Source: Nitrospirota bacterium (GTDB lineage Bacteria; Nitrospirota; Nitrospiria; Nitrospirales; NS-4). From it: a DNA stretch of 33,730 nucleotides. Under the pieces are notes generated by a model. The model did no database searches. It was not told the origin of the DNA and was given only the letters and a program-made list of their open reading frames with translations. Both the position numbers and the translations under genes were made by a program. The DNA lies in the NCBI GenBank assembly GCA_004298335.1, contig SCTG01000083.1, positions 1-33,730 of the forward strand, read 5' to 3'. Below are positions 1 through 8,414 of the stretch, piece by piece (position 1 is the first letter of the stretch; each line of letters opens with the position of its first letter).

Positions 1-1239
1 CGGCAGGTCAAGGGCGACAAGGCAGGCGAGAATTTCATCGCGATCACCGATCCGGGCTCGATGCTCGAGAGCCTTGCCAGGGAGAGCAAGTTCCGGGACA
101 TCCTGCCGGGCGTGCCGGACATCGGCGGCCGCTATTCGGCGCTGTCGAACTTCGGCATCGTGCCCGCCGCGATCATGGGTGTCAACGTCGAGCACCTGCT
201 CTACCGGGCCGAGCGCATGCGTCACAGCTGCGATTCCTGCGTGCCGCCGGAGGACAATCCCGGCGTGGTGCTTGGGGTTGCGCTGGGCGAGCTGGCCAAG
301 CAGGGGCGTGACAAGATCACGTTCATCACGTCGCCGGCGATCTGGGACCTGGGGGCCTGGATGGAACAGCTCATCGCCGAGAGCACGGGCAAGGAAGGCA
401 AGGGCATCGTGCCCATCGACGATGAGTCGCTGGGCGCGCCGGAAGTCTATGGGACCGACCGCTTCTTCGCGTACATCCGATATTCCGGAGGCGCCGACGC
501 GGCGCAAGATGCCAAGGTGGCGGCGCTGGAGAAGGCGGGCCATCCTGTGGTCCGCATCGAGCTGGCTGACCTGATCAACCTGGGCGAGGAGTTCTTCCTG
601 TGGGAGATTGCCACCGCGGTCGCCGGTTCGATGATCGGCATCAACGCCTTCGACCAGCCCAACGTCCAGGAGAGCAAGGACTACACGAAAAACTTTCTGG
701 ACGAGTACAAGAAGAACGGGCGCCTGCCGGAGGAGGAGCCGATCCTGTCCGCCGACGGGGTCAAGATCTACGGGGATGCCGCCAATCGCGAGGCGCTCAA
801 AGGCGCATCCACGCTGGACGCGGCGCTGAAGGCGCATCTCGCGCAGGTCAAGGCGGGCGACTATGTGGCGCTGAACGCGTATGTGGAGCGGACGGATGCC
901 TCGCACCAGGCGTTGCAGGCGATCCGGCTGCGGGTGCGCGACAAGAAAAAAGTGGCGACGACGCTGGGCTACGGGCCGCGCTTCCTGCACTCGACGGGGC
1001 AGCTGCACAAGGGCGGGCCGAACTCGGGGGTGTTCATCCAGATCACGTCCGACGACGCGCAGGACCTGCCGATCCCCGGCGAGCCCTACACGTTCGGCGT
1101 GCTCAAGGCGGCGCAGGCGCTGGGGGACTTCGTCTGTCTGGGCAAACGCGACCGCCGCGCGATCCGTGTGCATCTGGGCGCGGACGTGGAGGCGGGGCTG
1201 AAGAAGCTGCGGCAGGCGGTTGAGAAGGTATTGGGGTAA
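1..1239 (+). CDS. Bifunctional transaldolase/glucose-6-phosphate isomerase, C-terminal part (5' truncated by window)
   Basis: The reading frame is open from base 1, so only the last 412 residues are present. They match the isomerase half of the transaldolase/phosphoglucose isomerase fusions, which interconvert glucose-6-phosphate and fructose-6-phosphate in the cytosol; the transaldolase half would lie upstream of the window. Diagnostic stretches are IGGRYSALSNFG followed by VPAAIMG near the start, the NAFDQPNVQESK motif in the middle and GPRFLHSTGQLHKGGP near the C-terminus. The ATG at 61 is internal, because conserved sequence (FIAITDPGS) precedes it. The gene converges on the gnd-zwf-ppgK operon, which acts on the same sugar phosphates. 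A stand-alone PGI cannot be excluded because the N-terminus is missing, but the C-terminal sequence style is that of the fusions. Confidence 0.88.
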   Translation, partial: RQVKGDKAGENFIAITDPGSMLESLARESKFRDILPGVPDIGGRYSALSNFGIVPAAIMGVNVEHLLYRAERMRHSCDSCVPPEDNPGVVLGVALGELAKQGRDKITFITSPAIWDLGAWMEQLIAESTGKEGKGIVPIDDESLGAPEVYGTDRFFAYIRYSGGADAAQDAKVAALEKAGHPVVRIELADLINLGEEFFLWEIATAVAGSMIGINAFDQPNVQESKDYTKNFLDEYKKNGRLPEEEPILSADGVKIYGDAANREALKGASTLDAALKAHLAQVKAGDYVALNAYVERTDASHQALQAIRLRVRDKKKVATTLGYGPRFLHSTGQLHKGGPNSGVFIQITSDDAQDLPIPGEPYTFGVLKAAQALGDFVCLGKRDRRAIRVHLGADVEAGLKKLRQAVEKVLG

Positions 1240-1337
1240 TAATCGCGGGTCCTGCCGCCGTTTTCCCCCATCGGCTTCGGCTGCGAGGACTGGCCTCTAG
1301 GCGACGGGGGGCCCCCAAACGGCGTCACCCGCTTTAG
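1240..1337. other. Convergent intergenic gap with complementary G/C-rich arms
   Basis: This 98-base gap separates the convergent tal-pgi and ppgK genes. GCCGTTT at 1257-1263 is complementary to AAACGGC at 1317-1323. A C5 run at 1265-1269 can pair with the G6 run at 1306-1311. The long, imperfect stem could act as a bidirectional terminator, but there is no clean T-tract, so termination is only a guess. Confidence 0.3.
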
Positions 1338-2069
1338 CTAATCTCTCCACAAGGCGATGCCGCCGAGGAGGCCGGCGACGTTCTCGACGATCCTGGTGTT
1401 GGACGGCAGCTTCACGACGATCTTCTTCGCGTTGCCGCCGCCGACGTAGAGGCGGTCGTAGTTGAACAGGTGCTCGAGGGTTCGGATCGCCCGCACGAGC
1501 CGCTTGTTCCATTTCTTCTTCCCGATTTTCTTGCGGGCCTTGTCTCCCAGCAGCTCCTCGTAGGTCCGGCCCCGTTGGAACGGATGGTGCGCCATCTCGA
1601 GATTGGGGACGAGCCTGCCGTCCACGAACAGCGCGGACCCCATGCCCGTGCCCAGCGTAATCACGAGCTCGACGCCCTGGCTTGAGATTGCGCCATAGCC
1701 CTGCACGTCGGCGTCGTTGGCGACGCGGATCGGTTTGCCGAGCTTCTTTGACAGGACATCCGCCAGCTTGTAGCCGCGCCAGTTGCCGTCGAGGTTCGGG
1801 GCGGTGATCGTCACGCCGCGGCGGACGACGCCGGGAAACCCGACCGACACCCGGTCGAACTTGCCCTGCGCGTTCACCATCTCAGTGATGGTGTTGAGCA
1901 CCGCGCCCGGCGTGGCCGGCCTTGGAGTTTTAACCCGCGCCCGTTCCGTGAGCGGTTTGCCGGTGGCACTCAAGATCAGCGCTTTGATGCCGGTGCCGCC
2001 GATGTCCAGGGCCAGCGTGCGCACGGGGCGGGGCGGCATTTTCGGCGGAGCCTGTCGCGTCGGTTCCAT
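1338..2069 (-). CDS. ppgK: ROK-family glucokinase, probably polyphosphate-dependent
   Basis: The 243-residue protein phosphorylates glucose to glucose-6-phosphate, feeding Zwf just upstream. It has the ROK ATP/phosphate motif DIGGTGIKALIL near the N-terminus, the glucose-binding region APNLDGNWRGY, a catalytic-type ND (VANDADVQG), the second phosphate loop TLGTGMGSALF, and EMAHHPF at the usual E-x2-H position. Length and the C-terminal region (KKWNKRLVRAIR, then YVGGGNAKK) resemble the polyphosphate glucokinases of actinobacteria more than longer ATP glucokinases, and the ROK zinc-binding cysteines are absent. The start is the ATG at 2069-2067; it overlaps the zwf stop as TGATG, which suggests translational coupling. 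It is the last gene of gnd-zwf-ppgK. Polyphosphate use is inferred from family similarity. Confidence 0.85.
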   Translation of the reverse strand: MEPTRQAPPKMPPRPVRTLALDIGGTGIKALILSATGKPLTERARVKTPRPATPGAVLNTITEMVNAQGKFDRVSVGFPGVVRRGVTITAPNLDGNWRGYKLADVLSKKLGKPIRVANDADVQGYGAISSQGVELVITLGTGMGSALFVDGRLVPNLEMAHHPFQRGRTYEELLGDKARKKIGKKKWNKRLVRAIRTLEHLFNYDRLYVGGGNAKKIVVKLPSNTRIVENVAGLLGGIALWRD

Positions 2070-3583
2070 CAGACTGTTCTCCAGCAGCGTCCGTCGCTTT
2101 CGATGAGCCGGTTGGCCTCCACCGGCCCCCAGCTTCCGGCCTGGTATTCCGGCAGCCACTTGGAGCCGTGGGTTTTCCAGCCGTCGAGGATGGCCGTGAT
2201 CCAGGCCCAGGAGGCCTCCACCGCGTCCCGCCGCATGAAGAGCGAGGCGTCGCCCGCCATCACGTCCAGCAGGAGCCGCTCGTACGCCTCCGGCGAGGGC
2301 GCGCCGAACGCCTCCCCGTAACGAAAATTCATTTCGACGGGGTGGGTCTTGGCTTTGCTGCCGGGGACTTTGGAGACGACGCGCAGCGTGAGCCCCTCCT
2401 CCGGCTGGATCTTCATGATGAGCACGTTCGCCTCCAGCGGCGCGTCGGGGTTCGCGTTGAAGAGGATCTGGGGAATGGGCTTGAAGAAGACGGCGATCTC
2501 GCTGGCCCGCTTGGTCAGGGCCTTGCCGGTCCGGAGATAGAACGGCACGCCCGACCACCGCCAGTTCTCCACGAAGAGTTTCAGCGCCACGTAAGTCTCG
2601 GTGGTGGAGTCGGGCTTGATGCCGGGCTCGCGGCGGTAGCCGGGCACGTCCACGCCGTGCGCCTTGCCGACGCTGTACTGCGCCCGCACGGTGTACTTCT
2701 CCACGTCCTTGCCGGCGATCGGCCGCAGGCAGCGCAGGACGTCCATGCGGACGTTGCGGACGACGTCCGGGTCGAGCGAGTAGGGCGGCTCCATGGCCAC
2801 CAGGCACATGAGCTGGAGGATGTGGTTCTGGACCATGTCCCGCAGGGCCCCGGCCTCTTCGTAGTAGGTCGCGCGGGTGCCGACGCCCTCCGCCTCGCTG
2901 ACGGTGATCTGGACGTGGTCGATGTACTTGTGGTTCCAGATCGGCTCGAAGATGCTGTTGGCGAAGCGCAGGACCAGCAGGTTCTGCACGGTCTCCTTGC
3001 CGAGGTAGTGATCGATGCGGAAGATCTGGGACTCGTCGAAGACCCGGGCGACGGCGGCGTTGATCTGCCGGGCGGACTCCAGGTCGTTGCCGATGGGCTT
3101 CTCGACGATGAGCCGCGAGAACGGCGCGTTGCCGGCCGGCGGCTGGACCAGCCCGGCTTTCCTCAGCCCTTCCACGGCCCCCGCGATCGACGTGGGCGGG
3201 ATCGCCAGGTAGAAGATGCGGTTCGCCGGCAGCTTCAGGTCGGCCTCGATTTTTTCCAGGCGTGTCCGGATGTCGCTGTAGGCCTTGGGATCGTCGATGG
3301 CGCCGGCCACGTAGAACAGCCGCTGTTCGAAGTTCGCCCACACGCTGTCCTTAATCTCCTGCCGGGAGTACTTGATGACGCCTTCCCGCGCGATCTCGCG
3401 GAATTCAGTGTCGCTGAGCGGCTTGCGGCCGGTGGCGAGGATCGCGTAGTTCGGGGGCAGCACGCCGTCGAGCAGGAGGTTGTACACGGCCGGCACGAGC
3501 TTGCGCTTGGCGAGATCGCCCGATCCGCCAAAGATCACCAGCGTGCAGGGTTGGGCAGCGAGCGGCTGGATGGGCTCGGACAT
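2069..3583 (-). CDS. zwf: Glucose-6-phosphate 1-dehydrogenase
   Basis: This 504-residue cytosolic enzyme oxidises glucose-6-phosphate to 6-phosphogluconolactone, the first step of the oxidative pentose phosphate pathway. The N-terminal Rossmann motif VIFGGSGDLAKRKL (about residues 13-26) binds NAD(P). The substrate and catalytic motif RIDHYLGKETVQN includes the conserved Lys and His. Length is normal for the family. The start ATG at 3583 has a strong AGGAGG ribosome-binding site and lies 15 bases after the gnd stop. It is the middle gene of the operon. No lactonase (pgl) gene is present in this window. Confidence 0.97.
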   Translation of the reverse strand: MSEPIQPLAAQPCTLVIFGGSGDLAKRKLVPAVYNLLLDGVLPPNYAILATGRKPLSDTEFREIAREGVIKYSRQEIKDSVWANFEQRLFYVAGAIDDPKAYSDIRTRLEKIEADLKLPANRIFYLAIPPTSIAGAVEGLRKAGLVQPPAGNAPFSRLIVEKPIGNDLESARQINAAVARVFDESQIFRIDHYLGKETVQNLLVLRFANSIFEPIWNHKYIDHVQITVSEAEGVGTRATYYEEAGALRDMVQNHILQLMCLVAMEPPYSLDPDVVRNVRMDVLRCLRPIAGKDVEKYTVRAQYSVGKAHGVDVPGYRREPGIKPDSTTETYVALKLFVENWRWSGVPFYLRTGKALTKRASEIAVFFKPIPQILFNANPDAPLEANVLIMKIQPEEGLTLRVVSKVPGSKAKTHPVEMNFRYGEAFGAPSPEAYERLLLDVMAGDASLFMRRDAVEASWAWITAILDGWKTHGSKWLPEYQAGSWGPVEANRLIESDGRCWRTV

Positions 3584-3598
3584 GGCGGCGGCCTCCTG

Positions 3599-4495
3599 CT
3601 AGCGCTTCCTGACGGCGTGGCCGCCGAAGGCGTTCCGCATGGCGGCCAGCATCTTCTCGGCGAAGGATTCTTCCTGGCGCGAGCGGAACCGGGTGAAGAG
3701 CGCGGCCGTCAGCGTCGGCACCGGGACGTCCTTGTCGATGGCGTCGAGGATCGTCCAGCGGCCTTCTCCGGAGTCCTGGACGTAGCCCTTCAACCCTTCG
3801 AGCTTCGGGTCCTGCTTGAGGGCCCCCGCCGTCAGCTCCAGCAGCCAGGAACGGACCACGCTGCCCTGCATCCAAAGATCGGCGATCCTGGGAAGGTCCA
3901 GCTTGTACTCGCTTTTGGACATGAGTTCGAAGCCTTCGGCGTAGCCCTGCATCATGCTGTACTCGATGCCGTTGTGGACCATCTTCACGTAGTGGCCGGC
4001 GCCGTGGCCGCCCATGTGGGCCCAGCCGTTTTCCGGCGCCAGGGTCTTGAAGATCGGCGCCAGCCGGTCGACGACGGCCTTGTCGCCTCCGACCATCAGG
4101 CAATAGCCCAACTTAAGCCCCCAGATGCCGCCGCTGGTACCGGCGTCCACATAATGAATGTTCTTTTTTTTGAGCTCGGCGGCGCGCCGTACGTCGTCAT
4201 GGAAATTGGTGTTGCCGCCGTCGATGATGATGTCGCCGGCCGACAGCAGAGAGGCGACCTTGGCGACGGTTTCTTCCGTGGGGGCGCCGGAGGGCACCAT
4301 GATCCAGACGGCGCGGGGGGCCTTGAGTTTGGAGACCATGTCCTCGAGCGACGTCGCGCCCACGCCGCCCACGCCTTCCGCTTGCTTGATGAGGTCCGCC
4401 GTCCGGTCGTAGGCCACCACGCGGTGCTTGCCCTGCTGGAGACGCGTGACCATGTTCATGCCCATCTTGCCCAGCCCGATGAATCCGAGTTCCAT
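3599..4495 (-). CDS. gnd: 6-phosphogluconate dehydrogenase (decarboxylating), short form
   Basis: The enzyme converts 6-phosphogluconate to ribulose-5-phosphate and CO2. At 298 residues it is the short (YqeC-like) form rather than the usual form of about 470 residues. It opens with the dinucleotide-binding GFIGLGKMG, followed by the second-strand sequence AYDRT. An Asp at that position (D30) favours NAD over NADP; this is inference. The substrate-binding DAGTSGGIWGL and the catalytic KMVHNGIEY are intact. Start ATG 4495 has a good AAAGGAG site. It leads the gnd-zwf-ppgK operon from a promoter at 4543-4570. Confidence 0.95.
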   Translation of the reverse strand: MELGFIGLGKMGMNMVTRLQQGKHRVVAYDRTADLIKQAEGVGGVGATSLEDMVSKLKAPRAVWIMVPSGAPTEETVAKVASLLSAGDIIIDGGNTNFHDDVRRAAELKKKNIHYVDAGTSGGIWGLKLGYCLMVGGDKAVVDRLAPIFKTLAPENGWAHMGGHGAGHYVKMVHNGIEYSMMQGYAEGFELMSKSEYKLDLPRIADLWMQGSVVRSWLLELTAGALKQDPKLEGLKGYVQDSGEGRWTILDAIDKDVPVPTLTAALFTRFRSRQEESFAEKMLAAMRNAFGGHAVRKR

Positions 4496-4542
4496 GGCGA
4501 CTCCTTTCTGACCTGTCCCCGAGACGGTGGAAACGAGGGCTG

Positions 4543-4570
4543 ATTATAGACTAACCCCCCGGCAAAACAA
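4543..4570 (-). promoter_or_regulatory. Sigma-70-like promoter of gnd-zwf-ppgK
   Basis: On the minus strand TTGTTT (4570-4565) and a perfect TATAAT (4548-4543) are separated by 16 bases. The 5' UTR would be about 40 bases and contains the AAAGGAG site. The -35 lies only 4 bases from the -35 of the divergent anmK promoter, so the two compete for or share the region. Confidence 0.7.
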
Positions 4571-4574
4571 AAGG

Positions 4575-4603
4575 TTGACCCGACCGGGCCTGTCAGCTAG
4601 CCT
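4575..4603 (+). promoter_or_regulatory. Promoter of anmK, predicted leaderless transcript
   Basis: TTGACC (4575-4580), a 17-base spacer and TAGCCT (4598-4603) precede the anmK ATG at 4612 by only 8 bases. No Shine-Dalgarno sequence lies before the ATG; the sequence there is a pyrimidine run. Transcription would begin at or within two bases of the start codon. Confidence 0.6.
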
Positions 4604-4611
4604 TTTTCCCT

Positions 4612-5766
4612 ATGAAGGTCATCGGGCTGATGTCGGGGACGTCCGCCGACGGCGTGGATGCCGTGCTGGTGGACATCGGCGGAACCGGCCACAATCTGAA
4701 AGTGCGCCTGCTGGCCCATCGCACCTTCCCGTATCCTGCCGAGTTTCGGGTCCGTCTCCTGGGGGCCATGACGAACGGCACGGTGGCCGACGCGTGCCAC
4801 CTGAATGTCGTGCTGGGGGAGTGGTTCGCCAAAGCCGCCCTGAAGCTGCTGAAGGCGGCGCGGGTGCCGGCCGGACGGGTCGCCTTGATCGGGTCCCACG
4901 GGCAGACGCTCCACCACCTGCCGGGGCCGCGCCGCGAACCCGGCCTGGGGTCGGTCCGCTCGACGCTGCAGCTCGGCGAACCCGCCGTCATTGCCGAACG
5001 CACCGGCATCACGACGGTGGCCGGCTTCCGAACTCGGGACATGGCGGTCGGCGGGGAGGGCGCGCCGCTCACGCCCTACCTGCACTACCTGCTCTTCCAC
5101 CAGGCGTCCCGTTCGCGCGTGGTGGTCAATATCGGCGGGATCAGCAACCTGACGTACCTGCCGGCCCGCGGCGGGCTCGGCGCCGTCCGGGCCTTCGACA
5201 CCGGTCCCGGCAACATGCTGATCGACGGCGTCATGCGCCACGTCACGGCCGACCGCCGGACGTTCGACCGGGGCGGCCGCCTGGCCCGTGCCGGGACGCC
5301 GAGCGAAAGCCTGCTCGGCACGCTGCTGGAGCATCCGTTTCTTCGGCGGCGGCCGCCCAAGTCCACGGGTCGGGAGGAGTTCGGGGAGCGGTTCGTCGGG
5401 TATTTCCTGCGGCAGGGGAAGCTGCTCGGCCTGTCGGACGCCGACCTGGCCGCGACGGCGACGGCGTACACGGCCCGGACGATCGCGGGCGCGAGAACGT
5501 TCCTGCCGGGGCGCGTTGACGAGGTGCTGGTGTGCGGGGGCGGGGCGCAGAACGCAGCATTGATGGGCATGCTGCAGACTGCATGGAAGTCCGCAACGGT
5601 GCAGCCGGTTGAGACGACCGGCTGGGACGGGCGCGCGCTGGAGGCCGTGGCCTTCGCGGTCTTCGCCTATCAGCACGTCAAAGGCGTGCCCTGCAACCTG
5701 CCGAACGTGACCGGTGCGAAACGGGCGGTCGTGCTGGGCATGATGACGCCTGGGGCTACTTCTTGA
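4612..5766 (+). CDS. anmK: Anhydro-N-acetylmuramic acid kinase
   Basis: AnmK hydrolyses and phosphorylates 1,6-anhydro-N-acetylmuramic acid to MurNAc-6-phosphate, recycling peptidoglycan sugar in the cytosol. The 384-residue protein begins with the phosphate loop GLMSGTSADGVDAVLVDI. It also has the motifs IGSHGQTLHH, NIGGISNLTYL, FDTGPGNMLID and the late nucleotide loop VCGGGAQN, in family order and at family length. The start ATG 4612 is fixed by the N-terminal motif and has no Shine-Dalgarno sequence (see promoter). It is the only gene on this strand here and diverges from gnd. Its last 11 bases overlap the end of the convergent beta-propeller gene. Confidence 0.96.
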   Translation: MKVIGLMSGTSADGVDAVLVDIGGTGHNLKVRLLAHRTFPYPAEFRVRLLGAMTNGTVADACHLNVVLGEWFAKAALKLLKAARVPAGRVALIGSHGQTLHHLPGPRREPGLGSVRSTLQLGEPAVIAERTGITTVAGFRTRDMAVGGEGAPLTPYLHYLLFHQASRSRVVVNIGGISNLTYLPARGGLGAVRAFDTGPGNMLIDGVMRHVTADRRTFDRGGRLARAGTPSESLLGTLLEHPFLRRRPPKSTGREEFGERFVGYFLRQGKLLGLSDADLAATATAYTARTIAGARTFLPGRVDEVLVCGGGAQNAALMGMLQTAWKSATVQPVETTGWDGRALEAVAFAVFAYQHVKGVPCNLPNVTGAKRAVVLGMMTPGATS

Positions 5767-6724
5767 TCGGCGAGTTCGGGTAGCTGGCCGCGATGCCGTT
5801 GGGCCCCTTGCCGACCTTGATCCGCTTGATCTCAGTGAGGCTCGCGAGGTCCACGACCGACACGTCGTCGCTCCGCGTGTTGGAGACGAAGGCGAGCGTG
5901 CCGTCCCGGCTGAACGTGATGCCGTGCGTCCATGTGCCCAGCGGCAGGCGTTTGACGAACGTGCCGGTGCCGGCGTCGATGATGGACAGTTGCGCCGAGT
6001 CCTGATCGCAGGAGATCACGTATTTGCCGTCCGGCGTGACGCCGAGCTGGGCCGGCAGCCTGCCCACCGGGATGCGGGCGACCACCGTCCGTGACGCCGT
6101 GTCCACCTTGAACACCTGGCCGCTGTGCAAGCCCGTAACATAGACGAACTTGCCTCCCGGCTCGACCCAGGCCTGCACGGCCGAGTCCTCGAGAGGCACG
6201 GAGGCGACGGCTTTTCGGGCCCCGATGTCAACGATCGCCAGGTCCTTGCTGCCGAGATTCGCCACGTACGCGAACTTGCCATCCGGGGAAATCGCAAGGC
6301 CGTGGGGGCTCTTGCCGACCGGAATCGTGGCCACCGTCGTGAGCGAGGCGGCATCGGTGACCGTCACGTCGCCCGACTCGGTGTTGGTGTTGAGGAGGAG
6401 CCGCTTGTCCGGCGTCATGAAGATGTGCGCCGGGCCTCTGCCGACCTCCCACCGCGCGACGATGCGGAGCTTGTCGGGGTCCACCTTGACGGCCTGGCTG
6501 GCGGGGCCGTCCGTCAGGTAGAGCATGCCGTCCGGGCCGAGGTGGATATTGTGCGGGGCGCGGAGCCCCCGGAGGGGCGCGCGTTTCTTGCCGGAGTCCG
6601 CGTCCACGACCGAGATGGTGCCGTCGTCTTCGTTGGCGGTGTAGACCCACGAGGCGGCACGGACGCTTTGAGCGGAGGCGAGGAAGGGAAGAATCAGCGC
6701 GACGGCAAGGGCCGGGAAGGCCAT
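5756..6724 (-). CDS. Secreted YVTN/YncE-like seven-bladed beta-propeller protein
   Basis: The protein of about 322 residues opens with a signal peptide (hydrophobic run to about residue 24, cleavage near VRA-AS), so it should be exported to the periplasm. The mature part is a series of repeats of about 40 residues with signatures such as VYTANEDDGTISVVD, KFAYVANLGSKDLAIVD and LAFVSNTRSDDVSVVDL, the pattern of the YVTN (YncE) beta-propellers. These usually act as ligand- or partner-binding scaffolds; the substrate is unknown. The preferred start is the ATG at 6724, overlapping the upstream TGA as TGATG; a GTG at 6727 one codon earlier is equally possible. It is the last gene of the mrp operon, and its 3' end overlaps anmK by 11 bases. 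Confidence 0.85.
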   Translation of the reverse strand: MAFPALAVALILPFLASAQSVRAASWVYTANEDDGTISVVDADSGKKRAPLRGLRAPHNIHLGPDGMLYLTDGPASQAVKVDPDKLRIVARWEVGRGPAHIFMTPDKRLLLNTNTESGDVTVTDAASLTTVATIPVGKSPHGLAISPDGKFAYVANLGSKDLAIVDIGARKAVASVPLEDSAVQAWVEPGGKFVYVTGLHSGQVFKVDTASRTVVARIPVGRLPAQLGVTPDGKYVISCDQDSAQLSIIDAGTGTFVKRLPLGTWTHGITFSRDGTLAFVSNTRSDDVSVVDLASLTEIKRIKVGKGPNGIAASYPNSPIKK

Positions 6725-7455
6725 CACATAAAGTTCATGAACTTGGTCTTGGCCTCGTCCATGAGCGCTTCGGTGACCTGGGTCGCGCCGCGCTCCTGGG
6801 CGATCCGCTCGACTTCCTTCCGGGCCATGGGCCGGATGAAGTCGGGGATGTTCTCCAGGCGCTTCTCGGCGGCGGGCGCCCAGGGAATGCCTTCGGTGGC
6901 GTTCTTCGAGTCGTCCATGACCTGCAGGGTGATTTTCTTGAAGCCCTGTTTGCGGGCATAGGCTTCGATGCCGCCCTTGATCATCGGGCGGATGAACGAC
7001 GGCGTCTTCTCCAGCCGTTCCAGCGCGTCCGGTGTCCAGTCAAACTCGGCCGTCGCGCCGCCCTTGGCGTCCGTGGAGGAGCCGAGGCCCATCTGCGCCA
7101 CCACCGCCGAGAACGGGCAGCCGCCGGTCTTCTTTTCGCCTTCGGCGGGCGCGGCCGACGCGGCCGCGGGCTTGTCGCCGTAGTGTTCCTTCAGGTAGTT
7201 GGACATCTCGGCCTGGCTCTCGCCTTCTCCGCGGAGCCCGCCGCGCGTCATCTCGAACGGCTGGGCGGCGACGGTCCGGCCGCCGAGCTGGACGCCCAGG
7301 GAGCTGACCATCTGCGTCTCGCCGGGATTGGTGACCATCGTGAAACGCGCGCCGCAGGACGGGCACCCGAAAAATACGCCGAGCGACCCTTCCGCGGGCT
7401 TCTCGACCTTCTCGAAGTTCATGTAGGTTTCGCACTTCATGCAGACGAACTTCAT
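6724..7455 (-). CDS. Zinc-ribbon protein with two PCP_red domains
   Basis: The 243-residue protein has an N-terminal zinc ribbon (C5-x2-C8 and C31-x2-C34), a low-complexity Ala/Pro/Gly linker, a CPF motif at 113-115, and two tandem copies of a domain of about 45 residues (about 140-185 and 192-236). Each repeat has the pattern W-x-P/x-A-x3-L-x3-P-x-FIRP-M, then a basic helix and IT or VT. This is the PCP_red fold first named in the light-independent protochlorophyllide reductase B subunit. No other chlorophyll gene is present. It lies 10 bases after mrp with a good AAGGAG site, so a role in Fe-S or other metal-cofactor handling is plausible but unproven. Confidence 0.75.
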   Translation of the reverse strand: MKFVCMKCETYMNFEKVEKPAEGSLGVFFGCPSCGARFTMVTNPGETQMVSSLGVQLGGRTVAAQPFEMTRGGLRGEGESQAEMSNYLKEHYGDKPAAASAAPAEGEKKTGGCPFSAVVAQMGLGSSTDAKGGATAEFDWTPDALERLEKTPSFIRPMIKGGIEAYARKQGFKKITLQVMDDSKNATEGIPWAPAAEKRLENIPDFIRPMARKEVERIAQERGATQVTEALMDEAKTKFMNFM

Positions 7456-7465
7456 CGGGCGCTCC

Positions 7466-8383
7466 TTATAGTTGCCGGGCCATGATGGTCTTGTAGTCCA
7501 GCAGCGTCTTGAGGCGGTTCACGATCTCATCATACCGCTTGAGGGTCGGATAGTCACCATCAATCAGCGGCACGCCCTTGTCGAACGATTTCGCCAGCGT
7601 CCGGTCGAAGGGGATGCGGCCCAGGAGCGGCAGGTCCAGCGCCCGGCACAGGGCGTCCGTGTCACCCTCGAATAGTTCGCTCTCGACCCCGCAGTGCGGG
7701 CAGCGGTATTGGCTCATGTTCTCGACCATCCCCAGCACGTTGATGCCGAGGTCGCGGGCGTAGGCGATGGACTTCTGCACCACGTCCGAGGCGACTTCGG
7801 ACGGGGTGGTCACGACGATCGCGCCGTCCAGGTCGGGGATGAAGCCGGCGATGACCGGCGGCTTGTCGGCGGCGGCGCCGGGCGGCAGGTCCGTCAGGAG
7901 GTAATCCACGTCGCCCCAGACGATGTCGGCGATGAACTCGCGGATCACGTTCATCTCCATCAGGCCGAGCCAGACAGGGCTGAGGTCCATCGGGCCCTTC
8001 CACCGGACCGGGGCGAGCTCGTCGAGAAAGAAATCCATGGAGCCGACCTTGAGGCCGAGGGGGCCGACGGGGGGAATCGCGCCGTCGGGGGTGATCGTGA
8101 AGCGCTGGCCGCGCATGCCGAGCATCTGGGGCACGCAGGGGCCGTTGAGGTCCACGTCCAGCACGCCGACCTTGTGCCCCTGCCGCGCGAAGGCGAGCGC
8201 GAGGTTCACCGTCGTCATGCTCTTGCCGACGCCGCCTTTGCCGCTCATGACCACCAGCTTGCGGCGGACGGAGGCCATGCGCCGCTTGACGGCCTTGATC
8301 TGCTCGGTGACCTGCTGGACGACCTTGGCGTCGTCGGTGTACTTCAGCTTCCCGAGAATGTCTTTCAGATTTTGCAGTGCCAT
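7466..8383 (-). CDS. mrp: Mrp/NBP35-family Fe-S carrier P-loop ATPase
   Basis: This 305-residue cytosolic ATPase belongs to the Mrp/ApbC/NBP35 family, which binds and hands on Fe-S clusters. The deviant Walker A VMSGKGGVGKS (residues 45-55) is preceded by a basic helical segment. The ENMSQYRCPHCG motif supplies the paired cysteines C228 and C231 that hold a bridging 4Fe-4S cluster in dimers. DLPPG marks the Walker B/switch region. The usual N-terminal DUF59 domain is missing and replaced by about 40 helical residues. It leads a three-gene operon with the PCP_red and beta-propeller proteins, from a promoter at 8415-8444. Confidence 0.93.
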   Translation of the reverse strand: MALQNLKDILGKLKYTDDAKVVQQVTEQIKAVKRRMASVRRKLVVMSGKGGVGKSMTTVNLALAFARQGHKVGVLDVDLNGPCVPQMLGMRGQRFTITPDGAIPPVGPLGLKVGSMDFFLDELAPVRWKGPMDLSPVWLGLMEMNVIREFIADIVWGDVDYLLTDLPPGAAADKPPVIAGFIPDLDGAIVVTTPSEVASDVVQKSIAYARDLGINVLGMVENMSQYRCPHCGVESELFEGDTDALCRALDLPLLGRIPFDRTLAKSFDKGVPLIDGDYPTLKRYDEIVNRLKTLLDYKTIMARQL

Positions 8384-8414
8384 GCGCGCGTGAATCCCTT
8401 ACAAAATGTCCATC

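Noticed and set aside
1338..3341. Apparent 667-residue extended glucokinase
   Set aside because: The upstream part is zwf out of frame. The ROK protein begins at the ATG at 2069.
2168..4543. 791-codon plus-strand frame across zwf and gnd
   Set aside because: It spans two real genes on the other strand; no start context or domain.
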